Shown piece by piece: positions 12,395 to 22,429 of a DNA stretch of 64,000 nucleotides. The translations under genes were made by a program, and so were the position numbers. Numbering within the stretch: position 1 is the stretch's first letter; each line of letters begins with the position of its first letter. This DNA comes from Scilla litardierei (taxonomy: Eukaryota > Streptophyta > Magnoliopsida > Asparagales > Asparagaceae). A model generated the notes under the pieces. It was given only the letters and a program-made list of their open reading frames with translations, did not search any database and was not told where the DNA came from. The DNA lies in the NCBI GenBank assembly GCA_030789695.1, contig CM061139.1, positions 4,913,878 through 4,977,877 of the forward strand, read 5' to 3'.

Positions 12395-13233
12395 CGCCTC
12401 TATGAGAGGATCGGTTTTCCCGATAAGTGTGAGGTTGTGGTATATATCAAGACCTTCCTTCTCAGACTCTGCTTCCTCCTTCATCCTTTCATTCTTTATG
12501 TTCTCAATTTCATGTGCCCCTCTTAGTCAATTTACTTTGAATTCAATTGAAGCTTTGGTCGGCTTCATCGTGCTCTGCTTACTGAATAAGCTAGAGCCGA
12601 CCTTAGCACTTTTTGTCACTTCTTTCAGGTGAAGCTCTCTTCTTCCGATGTGTGGTATTACATCACTGCTAGGAGGAAGCGGCACATCATATTGGAGCTC
12701 CCGAGCTCTACTCATGAGGGGAAGGAAAATTGTCTTTGTTACATTCTCTAGTGAGGCGACCATTCTTACCCACTCGAGTCATTTGGGATCCAGCCTTGGA
12801 AGAGGAGGCCCTCTCAGAGTTGAGATCTAAGCAACCAAGTTCTTATTAGGGTTGCCGACCCACAAGTGGTTTGTCTTAGCTTTGCTGTCAGACGAGGTGC
12901 TGAAAAGCACTGTATGGGCAGAAGGTAAAACCGACAATTAGATCATGCTTTCATGTCGCTCACCTAATATTCTTTGTATTTACAGATATGACTGGACAGG
13001 AATTTATGCTCAACCCTGAGATGGACGCCCTTCTTCACATTAGTCTAAGGAAATTTAGGGATAGCTCGTCAGCACAACCATTGACCCCTCCAGCAGAGGG
13101 GGCACTGAGCTCGGCCAAGGCTGCTAGGAGCTCAGTGAAATTGGGCACCACTCAGCAAGAGGCTAGAGAGCTAAAGAAGAGAGGGACCCTCCCTCAGCGG
13201 AACCTGAAAAGGCCAGGAAGAGAAAGAAGAAGG
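12395..13233 (+). pseudogene. Decayed gypsy-type gag-like gene fragment
   Basis: Pieces in two frames recall the plant 'putative gypsy-type transposon' domain (Pfam PF04195): an 'LHPFILYVLNF' stretch near 12480, then 'ALVGFIVLCLLNKLEPTLALF' type residues near 12550-12620, then 'WYYITARRKRHIILELPSS' near 12650-12705. A short intron with GT...AG ends fits at 12925-12985. It would join the frame 'LLSDEVLKSTVWAE' to the 84-codon frame that starts at 12988 and ends in a lysine/arginine-rich tail. Stops and frameshifts lie in the first half. The copia LTR at 13234 truncates the gene. The family assignment rests on remembered motif patterns and is tentative. Confidence 0.45.
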
Positions 13234-13863
13234 TGTTGAGTATTGGACTTCTCCCCACTTGGTTTTGATGATGAGAAAATATAAATACTTATGACTAATC
13301 CCCTTGCAGTTAATCCATTGCCTAAGCCTTTCATGAAGATCAATTAGCAATGGATGATACTCAAGGATCAATAAAAGCTCGTAAAGTCGATTGGATGATA
13401 AAAGATGAAGATAGAAGCCTCAAGAAGACTTCAAGATCTTTCAATAGAAAGAAGGGAGGAAAAAACAAATGTAATCTTTTTATTCTCTTTTCTTTCTCAT
13501 TAGTATGTAGCTTAGAAGTAGAATTATGTTGGAGCATACTCACACCTTCCATTCTATCCTAGAAGAGCTTTAGAACTCATTTCCTAGGCCTTCATTTCAT
13601 AATTCTCAAGCATGTGCATTTTGGACTTTCAACAGGCGACTGATGAACGAAATACAGGTACCTGTCTCCTTACAGGTGCCTGAGATTTGTTCTCTAGTCA
13701 TCTGTTATGAACAAACATTTTAACTTGATTTTTGGGCTTTCTGTTCTTATCTTTCATCAGGTGACTGTTGTACAAATTATATGCGCCTGTCTAGTTACAG
13801 GCACATGTGACTTGTTAGTCAGTCGCATGTCTCCTCTTACCCAGAATCCCCTAGCTTTGAAAA

Positions 13864-14115
13864 CTTTCACACTTGCACCTATAGGCTATGTAAGAAGGAT
13901 TTACATGCGCCTGCCCATGGCATTGTCACCTGTATATGCCTCTACAGTCGCATGTTCCAGCTTGTCAAACTTCCCAAGTTTTGATAACTCTCGCACTTGC
14001 ACCTGCAGACGATGTAAGAAGGATTTACAGGCGCATGCCCATGGCACAATCACATGTATATGCTTCTACAGTCGCATGTCCTGTCTTTCTAGAATTCCTG
14101 AGTTTTCGCCACTTA
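13864..14115 (+). repeat. Tandem repeat of about 124 bp inside the copia LTR
   Basis: Two imperfect copies meet near 13990. Both carry 'atgtaagaaggatttaca(t/g)gcgc' and 'ctacagtcgcatgt'. Short motifs of the type cag(g/t)cgc(c/a)tg recur before and after the tandem (13640-14290), spaced like regulatory boxes upstream of the TATA box. Confidence 0.7.
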
Positions 14116-14372
14116 CGCACTTAGGAATTCAGTCGCCTATAGAAGGTTTCTCAGTCGCCTGTTGGTTTACAGGTGCATGTCCGACCTTCATCAATCGACT
14201 GTCCTACGTGGTAAGTTACCGTTTGAATTCTCATCTACCCTCTGACAGAGTGCAGCAGTCGACTGTGAGTTCTTCCTCAGTCGACTATCTGGCACGTATT
14301 TTCTATCTGTTGGATTTTTCCACATTGATTTCAATGGGGTTTTGGGTATTTTTCTTGAGGGTTTTAGAGAAC

Positions 14373-14380
14373 ATATAAGA
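14373..14380 (+). promoter_or_regulatory. TATA box of the copia LTR
   Basis: 'acatataagaggg' lies downstream of the repeat array and upstream of a C/T-rich leader, where an LTR promoter is expected. The call rests on motif and position only. Confidence 0.5.
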
Positions 14381-14583
14381 GGGTCTCTTACTGTTCCATT
14401 GAGCAACTCTTTGACGATCTTGCATTCATTCCTAAGCTCAATCTCTCAATCTCTCTCTTCCTCAACTCTCAAGCCCTAGAAATCTCAACTCTAATCTTGT
14501 CTTCCCACTTAAACCAAATCTATCCTTTAAGCTTTAGTGAAGACAAGTGCAAGGGCTTTCTCACACCTTGGAAGAGACATTAA

Positions 14584-14602
14584 TACACACACACACACAC
14601 AC
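14584..14602. repeat. (CA)n microsatellite
   Basis: A short CA run within the copia LTR leader. Confidence 0.9.
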
Positions 14603-15052
14603 TTGTTCCTGCAAGTTCTACTTCAAGGCATATTTGTTTGTTTGTGTTTACATTTCGAATTTCATTATCTCGTATTTCGATTACACTCTCGGTTTGTGAG
14701 AGTGGGTTTGCTTGATCCTAAGTTTTGGGAGTCAAGGACATAGATTGTGCATCGATTACACTTATAGGGTTGCTACAAGTGGGGTAAAGGAAACCTCAAG
14801 TTAGGGTTCTAACTTGAGTATCCAGAGGTATCCGGGTGGAAGGGACGTAGGATTACCGAAAACAAGTCGGGATTGGACTTGGGTAATCTGAACCCTTGAA
14901 ATATGTCTTTGTTAGTTTTTTTTCATTTTGTTAATTTATACTTCCGCACTTATTGTTGGTTAGGGATTTAAATTGGTATAACTATCGTTTAAATTTTATA
15001 AACACTATTCAACCCACCTTCTAGTGTTTTTCTTATAGCCAGGGTCCTTATA

Positions 15053-15067
15053 ATTGGTATAAGAGCT
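15053..15067 (+). other. Primer-binding site of the truncated copia element
   Basis: 'attggtataagagctc' matches the initiator-Met tRNA site (TGGTATCAGAGC) with one change. It lies directly after the LTR and just before gag, which fixes the LTR end and the orientation. Confidence 0.75.
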
Positions 15068-15080
15068 CAACTTTATAGCT

Positions 15081-15470
15081 TTGACATCCGACAACAACAA
15101 TGTTCCTCTACCTCCTTCGTTCAACAATCATGATCGTGATGGTGCTTCTACCGTATTCGAAGGTCAATCAACGGTTCGTCCTTCAAGCTTCAGTGGCACG
15201 AAGTTCGGCTATTGGAAGTGTCGGATGGAGACATTCCTAAGGAGTGCTTCTCTTTGGAGAACCCTCCATATAGATTACGTTGAACCAACTGAAGAAGATT
15301 TCGACAAATGGACTCCTGTCGAGAAGTCTGTCGAGGTGAACAATGCCAAAGCAATGAACGCTCTTCATTACGCATTGGATCCGGATGAGTTCAACAAGAT
15401 ATGCACATGTAAGAGTACATATCAAGTATGGAACCATCTTGTCGTCACCCACGAGGGGACGGACAAGCTA
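15081..15470 (+). pseudogene. Copia gag, N-terminal fragment
   Basis: About 130 codons match the start of copia gag (UBN2/DUF4219-type). They include 'RPSSFSGTKFGYWKCRMETFL', which corresponds to the conserved F-x-G-x-N-[FY]-x-x-W-x-x-x-M region, followed by 'EKSVEVNNAKAMNALHYAL' and 'TYQVWNHLVVTHEGTDKL'. The expected ATG is TTG at 15081. Sequence homology stops after about 15470, where CACTA-like DNA begins. Zinc knuckle, protease and pol are missing, so the fragment cannot function. Confidence 0.8.
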
Positions 15471-16035
15471 CATACTACATAACTGGCTTTCAGCCACGGA
15501 AAAATCGTTGCTGAAAGCCGGGATTCCGTGGCTGAAAGGTTACGGCCACAGAAAAATTCTATGGCTGAAAATCCGTGGCCGATGCAGTAGTGGCTGATAA
15601 CCCCCTTTACCCACGGAATATTCCCTAGCCGATAATCTGCCACAGAATAACGCCCACGGATGTCCATGGCCGATAATTTGAGTAAAACATTATATAAAAC
15701 AAGCAGCCACAGACAAATCTATGGCTGGTAGTAATATACGGCCACGGTAACGGTCGTGGCCGATAGTTATCAGCCACAGATAATGTGAAAAAGTTGACTA
15801 AACCGTTCAAACAAAATGTGGGCGAAAACCTTCGGCCACGAACTTTTCTGTGGTAATACATATTCATCGACTACGGATTTGTCCGTGGCCGATACATTAT
15901 TGGCCACGGTTTATGTGCACGAAATCGTCAAATTTGTGCACATAATCCGTGGTCGATAACTATCGGCCACTGACATTGCTGGGGCCATATATAACTATCA
16001 GCCACAGATTTGTCTGTGGCCGATAGTTTAAAATA
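15471..16035. mobile_element. CACTA-like subterminal repeat region
   Basis: The region is packed with short units 'ggccacgg', 'cagccacaga' and 'ccgtggccgata' in both orientations, about two dozen in 560 bp. This is the hallmark of the subterminal regions of En/Spm (CACTA) transposons. The outer edge 'catactacataactgg' is one base away from a CACTA-type terminus. It breaks the copia gag, so it arrived later. The opposite end and the transposase were not found. Confidence 0.6.
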
Positions 16036-16583
16036 ATTTTTCTAAAAAATGCAGAATACATACAACAATATACATTTATAACAATAAAATGCATACATGT
16101 ATACAACAAATTAAAGTAAACAACTAAATAAAATTAAATGCACAAAACTGCTGGAAAAAATTGATCGTATTAAGTATATAATATAAAACCACAGTTTAAA
16201 CAAATAAACAACCAAAAATAAACATAATCTATGCAATTTATACAAATAATCATATAAAAACAAAAAAAATGCCCCCTATCGAATGCCATCATCGCCTTCG
16301 CCATCGCTACCAAGCCCGCTATCGACAGCCATCGCCACCATCGCCATCGTCACAATCGCCCCAAGCCCGCTATTGAACACCATCGCCACCATCGCCCTAA
16401 AGACTGCTCCCCTTGCCAAGACCACTACTACTGCCACCCTCAGGTCCTGAAGGACCTCCATCGCCAAGACCGCCCTCACCATATTGATCTTACCAAATAA
16501 TAATAATAATTTAGACTGTAAAACAATAAATATAATAAACGAATAAACATGCCAAATTATATAGCATGATAAGAAATACTTAT
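16036..16583. other. AT-rich stretch, possibly interior of the CACTA-like element
   Basis: No supported gene. A CCATCGCCA minisatellite interrupts AT-rich DNA. The minus-strand frame at 16276-16482 is only the repeat read as Gly/Ala/Val-rich sequence. Confidence 0.5.
16284..16400. repeat. CCATCGCCA-type minisatellite
   Basis: Irregular 9-bp and longer units of 'ccatcgcca' with two 'aagcccgctat' spacers. Confidence 0.7.
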
Positions 16584-16632
16584 AATTTTGAGTTTGCCCA
16601 GAAACGCTTCAAAATTTGAGTTTGCCAGAAAC

Positions 16633-16905
16633 TGCCCAGAAACTAGGTAGAGCCAAGTGTGCCAAGCATGAACTTGAGTGCACATGTGACCCGGTTGAAA
16701 ACGAAGGGCGCACGCTCTGGGCAGAGATTGCCCAGAGCTCTGGCCAGTGTCTTCCCAGTTTACTGTGCAGACTACTGCCCAGAAACTGGGCAGACTGCCC
16801 AGTAATCTGGGCAGAATGCTGCCCAGTCATCTCGGCAGAAATCTTCCTAGTTCTAGGCAGATCACTCTGACCAGTTAATGGGCAGACTCTGCCCAGAGTG
16901 CACGT
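16633..16905. repeat. CTGCCCAG/CTGGGCAG palindromic repeat cluster
   Basis: The octamers CTGCCCAG and CTGGGCAG and one-base variants alternate about a dozen times with spacers of 5-20 bp. The stretch can fold into many alternative stems. The long frames over it on both strands are by-products. Confidence 0.75.
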
Positions 16906-16926
16906 GCACCCTTCGTTTTTGCATTC

Positions 16927-16995
16927 AAAAGTGCACGCTTGGCACACATTCACAAGTGCACGCTTGGCACGCATTCACACGTGCATGCTTAGCAC
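16927..16995. repeat. Tandem repeat of about 24 bp near the Helitron 1 end
   Basis: Three imperfect units of 'gtgca(c/t)gctt(g/a)gcac(a/g)' and 'cattcac' are seen. Confidence 0.75.
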
Positions 16996-17137
16996 GAATC
17001 AAGGGGATACTCCACTATACTACTCATTCTAACCTTAACACTAACCCTAATCCTAGCGCTAAAGCGTAGCCCATCATGATATTTATGTGTGTGTTTTGAC
17101 TTTGATCCATGTGCACTTTGTGCACGGGTAATTTCTA

Positions 17138-17138
<1 letters not shown>

Positions 17139-17224
<86 letters not shown>
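17139..17224. repeat. (AT)n at the LINE 1 3' end, with left target duplication
   Basis: 'tagtgatatatatatatata' at 17136-17155 is repeated at 50091-50110 and is the LINE 1 target-site duplication. The remaining AT run up to 17224 sits where a poly(A) tail would be expected. Confidence 0.8.
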
Positions 17225-17226
<2 letters not shown>

Positions 17227-17397
17227 AGAATATGCTTTGCGTCTTTATTGATATCATAAAAAGGTACAAGACTCTCACGAATGGAAGAAGGATGATTGTG
17301 AGGTAGTGTTAGGCACATGCGCCATCACGCTAACCAAAACAAAGCACCTCCCGATTCGTAGAGCCCAAAAGAATACAAAGTACAAGTATATACAAAG

Positions 17398-18728
17398 CTA
17401 ATCCATAAGGCCCCAATTTGAGGGAGCTCCAGCATCATCCTGTGTCCAGTCCACATGCCTCAAGGCAATTTTAACATCCTCAGCAATATCCTCAAAGAGA
17501 TGAGTCTGCATCTGGCTAGTGCCCTCAAATATCCTCCTATTACGCTCTCTCCAAATGTGCCAAATCAGTGCTGCGATGACTGTCCTGACCAGCCTACCCA
17601 TGTTGTCTTTTAAATGGAACTGAGAAAGGATCATATCACCAATCCCCGCTAGAGAAGATGGCAAATTAGTAATGACTCCCAATTTCAGAAAACTCTTGCA
17701 AAGGAGGTAATTAGCGTAGCTACACTCAAAAAATATATGATTAATGTTTTCATGAATATTGTCAGAACATAAGACACAGTAGGGTGAAGTAGGCACTCCC
17801 CATTGCACGAGCTTATCACGGGTGAGGAGTTTCCCGTGGAAAGCTCGTAATAGAGTGATAGCCATCTTGGGAATGTGTCCCTGAAACCAAACCACTTTGT
17901 AATAAGGAAATAAAGGCCTAAGCATCCTCGAACCATCCCAGGCATTGTGAAGAGAGGGAGATTTTGAAACCCACGACCAACCATCGCTACCAGTAGTCAA
18001 TGTCACCACCTCAATGAGATGACGAACGGGGATGAGGGATCTGCTATTAACCCAGCCCTCAGAAGACCAATAATCATTAACCATCTTCATCTCCTCACCA
18101 GAAGGGACCTCATAAGAATCACTAAGAGGGCCACAGGGTAACCAATTATCAAACCAAAAGAAGGTAGAAGCGCCATCCCTGATATCACGTTTGGTGAGCT
18201 TTTTAGTGAACTCACGACAATACAGAATGAACTTCCAGGTGCCAGACTGCATAGGGTGAGCCTTGGCTTGAAACAAACCCGTACAGCCCAAATATTGGCT
18301 CCTCATATGAGCCGCCCAAATACCCTTGTGAGTAAGCATACGCCATGTTAACTTGATACCATAAGCATTATTAAGCTCATCAAGTCTTCTGATCCCCACA
18401 CCCCCTTCGTGCTTAGGGGCACACATATCATTCCAAGCCCAAAGGTGATTATTCCCCCAGATGAATTTTCTGCATATGGAAGTAAGCGAGCAAAGAAAAA
18501 ATTTAGGCAACCGAAAGGCTTGCATCCAAAAGCTAACCATGCCATATATAACTGATCTGACAAGTTCAATGCGACCAGCTATGGAAAGAAGTGATGAGGA
18601 CCATCCCTGCAATCTGTTTTTACATTTATCCAGCAGCCGACTATACATGGAAGCATTCGGGTATTTGGGGGATAGCGGGAGACCCAAATATGTGGAGAGA
18701 GATTGGACACGACGAATACCCAAGATAT
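17398..18728 (-). pseudogene. LINE 1 ORF2, C-terminal part
   Basis: About 440 open codons continue the reverse transcriptase after the catalytic centre. They start in the thumb region ('YLGLPLSPKYPNASMYSRLL', 'GWSSSLLSIAGRIELVRSVI') and end with the zinc-binding zf-RVT domain: 'FRGKLL'-type residues 'FHGKLLTRDKLVQWGV', then Cys-x2-Cys and the following 'NINHIFFECSYA' near 17690-17800. The frame continues that of 27722-29529 once element C is removed. About 170 bp of 3' UTR follows to 17225. This segment itself has no internal stop, but it is separated from the rest of ORF2 by 9 kb. Confidence 0.88.
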
Positions 18729-19325
18729 TGTTGGGGTTTTGGCGGACCCCCAGAGCTAAGATCCGTATCCGTCCTAAGTCGGACGGACCACGGAGGCACA
18801 AAATCGCAGCGGAAAAACAGAAATCAAAATTTCTAGACTAGCTAAACTATTTAGCTAGGCTCTGGGGAGCCAGAACCCAGCCCGATCTATGCCGACTTGG
18901 AGTGGGTCTGACCACCCCAAGAAGGATCTACACTAAGCGGCTAATTAAAATTACGCTAAATCGCTTAACCACATACCCGGAATCTTGGCCCTGGAGCAGG
19001 CAAGATGTACCGCACCGTCTTGAGAAGCTCCTCGTAGCCGAGCCGCGTTGACCCGATCTCCCTGAGCCGCCTCGCACCCTCGCACCGATCCGCCCGAGCC
19101 GCTTTCGCCTCCGAGCCGATCACACGCGGTAGAAATTTTCACTTGAGAAGAAACCCGCGTCTTAGACGTCCGGATCGGATCCAAACCCCTTTCGTAGTCG
19201 TGCTAGGACTACTCCAGAGAATAGGAAATTAGAGAGAGAGATTTAGTCGCGGACCGAGCTTGCTCAATAATTTGGAGCTACCCGATCGTTGACTGGTGTG
19301 TGTTTCAACGAGGAGAGTGCACCCC

Positions 19326-19335
19326 TATTTATATA
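19326..19335 (-). promoter_or_regulatory. TATA box in element C 3' LTR
   Basis: The minus strand reads CTATATAAATAGGGG, a strong TATA box in plant LTR context. The same box is at 25752-25761. Confidence 0.65.
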
Positions 19336-19662
19336 GGGAGTGAGCACTCACCCTCTCGTTGCGGGCAATGTGGGACAATCCACATGAAGAGAAAAATTGA
19401 ATTAAGTCATTTGGCTTAATTTCAATCTTAAAGTTAGCCTTTCACAAAGTCAAACTTTAACTAATTAATTCTCCTCGCATACTAAACTTCAGACACCAAA
19501 CTAGCTATCAATCAGAAAAGCTTGGAATGGTGAACGCGTAGGAACTGACGGTGATGAATTTCGACTTCGTTTGACCCCTCAAACAATTGCTCAAAGTTTA
19601 GCAATTTTCACAAAATTCGTAGCCGTCATTAGGGTTTTCAAAAACCCTAATTGACTTAAGTT

Positions 19663-19899
19663 GCGGGCGCGCCCGCTAGACTTAGCAGGTGCGCCCGCCC
19701 AAGGGGGAAGGGCGGGCCACCCGCCCGCTGCTGCAGCGGGCGGGCGCCCGCTGCAAGCAGCGGGCTGCGCAGCGGGCCGTGCCCGCTGCATCCGCGGGCG
19801 CCGGCCCGCTGCATCAGCGGGCCACGCCCGCTAATGCAGCGGGCGCCCGCCCGCTGCACACAGCGGGCCATGCCTGCTGCTGCAGCGGGCCGCGCCCGT
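19663..19899. repeat. GC-rich palindromic array, left LTR of C
   Basis: Units built on CCCGCTGCA(n)CAGCGGG alternate, so each unit is itself an inverted repeat. The array is about 237 bp here and about 335 bp in the right LTR, which accounts for nearly all of the LTR length difference. Confidence 0.85.
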
Positions 19900-21196
19900 T
19901 TTGACCTTGCACATGGGCCTCTTGGCCCGGTGGGTCTAACCCACTTCCCCTTGAACTCTTTCTGCGTTTCTGGGCTCGTTTGAGCTCCGATTTGGACACG
20001 GTTTGAACCTGTGTTTAGACCGGGACGATCCCGTCATCCAGGTAACCCTTTCCAACAAGTTTGTTCCTACTAAATTCATCGTAACTAATTTACAACACGT
20101 TTAGTTAGCATCTAATGCAACGTTATGTCCCTATTGCTATTGCGACTAACTTTCACAACTTAACTTGTGAATATCATCAAATGACATTTCTCTCTATTCT
20201 ATATTCCTATTACTAAGACACGAGTACTACTCGGTGTGAGACCCTACAGCCTGACCTTACTACAGGTTGGGGCTCGAAACCCCTAGACGACGGTCACTAC
20301 GAGCAGTAGCTGTCGTCCCTGTTTCAGAGTCATCATAACGTGATCGACCCTTTGACAAAAGTGTCATAGGGTTTGCATTGGCTGTGTCAGTGATGAATTC
20401 CGTTAGCTAAAATCCCTTCGTCAAGACTGTGTTTGATGTTGGCCTAGGGTATGGTTTTCCGTCAACCCTATTAGACAACATTGGTCAGTATACGGCGGTC
20501 TTTATTGTATACACGTTGTACAACTTGCAACGTACCCCGGCCGAGGATTAACATAAAGACCGTACTGAGCCTATAACACTAACTTCCCTTTAATGGAAGT
20601 GACGAATCCCATCTTAGTCACTTACTCACCTAGAGAGCTTCTGGTGCAACCCAACCTAAGATCTTTCATCAGGACTGGTCCTCGAAGCTAGATCATGGGT
20701 CTAAGCTACACCGTCCGTTCACAGGTTTATACAGATGACTTCAGGTCTTAAGGATCAACTAACCTATCATCACCCTAGAGTTATTAAAGACAGATCATTA
20801 AAGTTAACCATTTAATAACTCTAACTAGGTCGTTCAGTGAACTCATTCTCTAATGAGCACCTGTGTCTCGTCTCCGACTTCAGCAAGTCGAATGACTATG
20901 AGATCATCATTACCCGAAGGTAAGACGAAGACACAGTGATCTATCCGATGTGTCGATATCCAGTTCTCGACACATCTATGATCACGAACCGTTTTAGACT
21001 TACGTTTCTATTCGGTCTCTTACTTACTCATAATCGAGATCTCATCTAGATATGTAAGGACCTAACTCTAAGTCTATGGATATTATCTAAGTATATTAAT
21101 ACAAGTGTTTTATACTTAGAATAATACGTACCATATACGGTATGAACAAGACGTATAATCAAGATAAATTGCCTTATGGGCACATATCTTCCTACA

Positions 21197-21212
21197 TCTC
21201 CCACTTGCACTT
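21197..21212 (-). other. Element C polypurine tract
   Basis: The minus strand reads AAGTGCAAGTGGGAGA directly before the 3' LTR. This matches the copia-type plus-strand primer and resembles that of element D. Confidence 0.8.
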
Positions 21213-22429
21213 AGGCTATTTATCTCGGTATCTCATATCGTTATAGCATATCAATCACTTTGACATTTGATATGGCAAACCTAAGAATGGTTCTACTAAT
21301 AAGTATCTACAACGAATTTTAATGGATTGAAATTACATCTCTTGATCACACAGGGTTGATCCTTTGGAAAAATGATCTGGATCAATTTTCCTAACTTTGT
21401 ATAGCTAACAGTTAGCTTATACTATTTAGATGTGGGGTCTAACATTTCCGTAAGTCAGTTCTAGCACACTTCACTTTATTGTGTCAATATGTCAAGTACA
21501 TATTTGACACCCTAAGTCTCTATATATATATGATTAAATCAAAACAATTTTGACTTAATGATTTATATAGAAGATTCATTAAAGTGAAAAATCCTTTTTA
21601 CTTAGTCCGGAAAAACGGAACTAAGTATACTTACTTGCTCCCACTGACTTTGAGAATTACCTGGTTAAATTACTTCAACATAGTAACTAAATCATATTTA
21701 GATTTATGTGCAAAAATAACCTTTTGGTAAGTGCCTTAGATGGAATGTACAAGTGTCAGATTCGGTTTGACGAATGAGTCAAGTCAAGATCGTTTTAAGG
21801 AATCTTGACATTGACTCGTTCAATCAAAACGTCCTACACTGTACTTATTCCTTTAACCACATTTAGTATTAACTCTTTTAATAACTAAATGCAGATAATC
21901 ACGAGTTAATCTTGATATGCGTATTTATTGTGATTGCACACAATTTATACGCCCCCTTGGAACCTATACTTAACTACTGATTGACTTCAGACATTTAGTC
22001 AGCTTCAAAATCAATATTATCGAAGCTCAACACCATTATTCGCAACCATTACAGAAAAGCCACATCCACAGAATTTTAAGCCAATTCAATTTCAATTGCA
22101 ACATACGAGACATCCATTCCAAAACAACGGGTTCATAAAAGGAACCTTAATTTGTTTATCAAAAATAAACCTTGAGTGCAAAGCACTCATTCATTGTTTT
22201 CGATCCTTAAAGATGATACATTTTATTCAAATAAGAAAAATATCATCTCCATCACGATCATCGTCTCCAGAAGTCTTTGAGCGGTCCCAGCAGCAACTGT
22301 TGCTTTAATTGCCGACCGATCTCCGTACTTCTCCAATCTCCAGTTCTTATCAGCCACCTGTATACAGTACACAGATGTCTATAAGTTTCTCATACTATAT
22401 GAATGGAAATAATTGCATTTAATTGAATT
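21213..22429. other. Element C downstream of gag, no gene
   Basis: About 1.2 kb occupies the place where pol should be. I see no protease, integrase or reverse transcriptase motif in any frame. Confidence 0.75.

Larger units (their letters stand above)
13234..15050 (+). repeat. Copia-type LTR of a truncated retrotransposon
   Basis: The LTR starts TGTTGAGTATTGGACTTC and its far end ('caacccaccttctagtgttt ... agggtcc') is followed at once by a primer-binding site and gag, so this is a 5' LTR on the plus strand. Its exact last base is uncertain because the terminal CA is not clear. It contains tandem repeats, a TATA box and a CA tract. No second LTR is present in the window. Confidence 0.75.
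16584..17138 (+). mobile_element. Helitron 1, 3' terminal region
   Basis: The sequence ends with a small hairpin 'gtgcactttgtgcac' (17111-17125), then 'gggtaatttCTAG' at 17138 followed by host T. This is the canonical 3' end of plant Helitrons (hairpin about 10 nt before CTRR, insertion between A and T). The 5' TC terminus was not located, so the left limit is arbitrary. The included DNA consists of palindromic and tandem repeats and has no supported gene. LINE 1 inserted immediately after this terminus. Confidence 0.7.
18729..21196 (-). repeat. Element C 3' LTR (left copy)
   Basis: Near-identical to 25155-27721. It carries a TATA box, a GC-rich palindromic array and a long unique AT-balanced part, but no gene. 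Frames of 60-77 codons on either strand are fortuitous. Confidence 0.93.

Noticed and set aside
15484..16030. CRISPR-like spacing of repeated 'ggccacgg' units
   Set aside because: Units occur in both orientations with irregular spacing in plant DNA. This is the CACTA subterminal pattern.
16276..16482. Val/Ala/Met-rich minus-strand frame
   Set aside because: It is the CCATCGCCA minisatellite read in one frame.
17030..17055. Telomere-like 'aaccctaatcct' words
   Set aside because: Only one or two imperfect units, no (CCCTAAA)n array.
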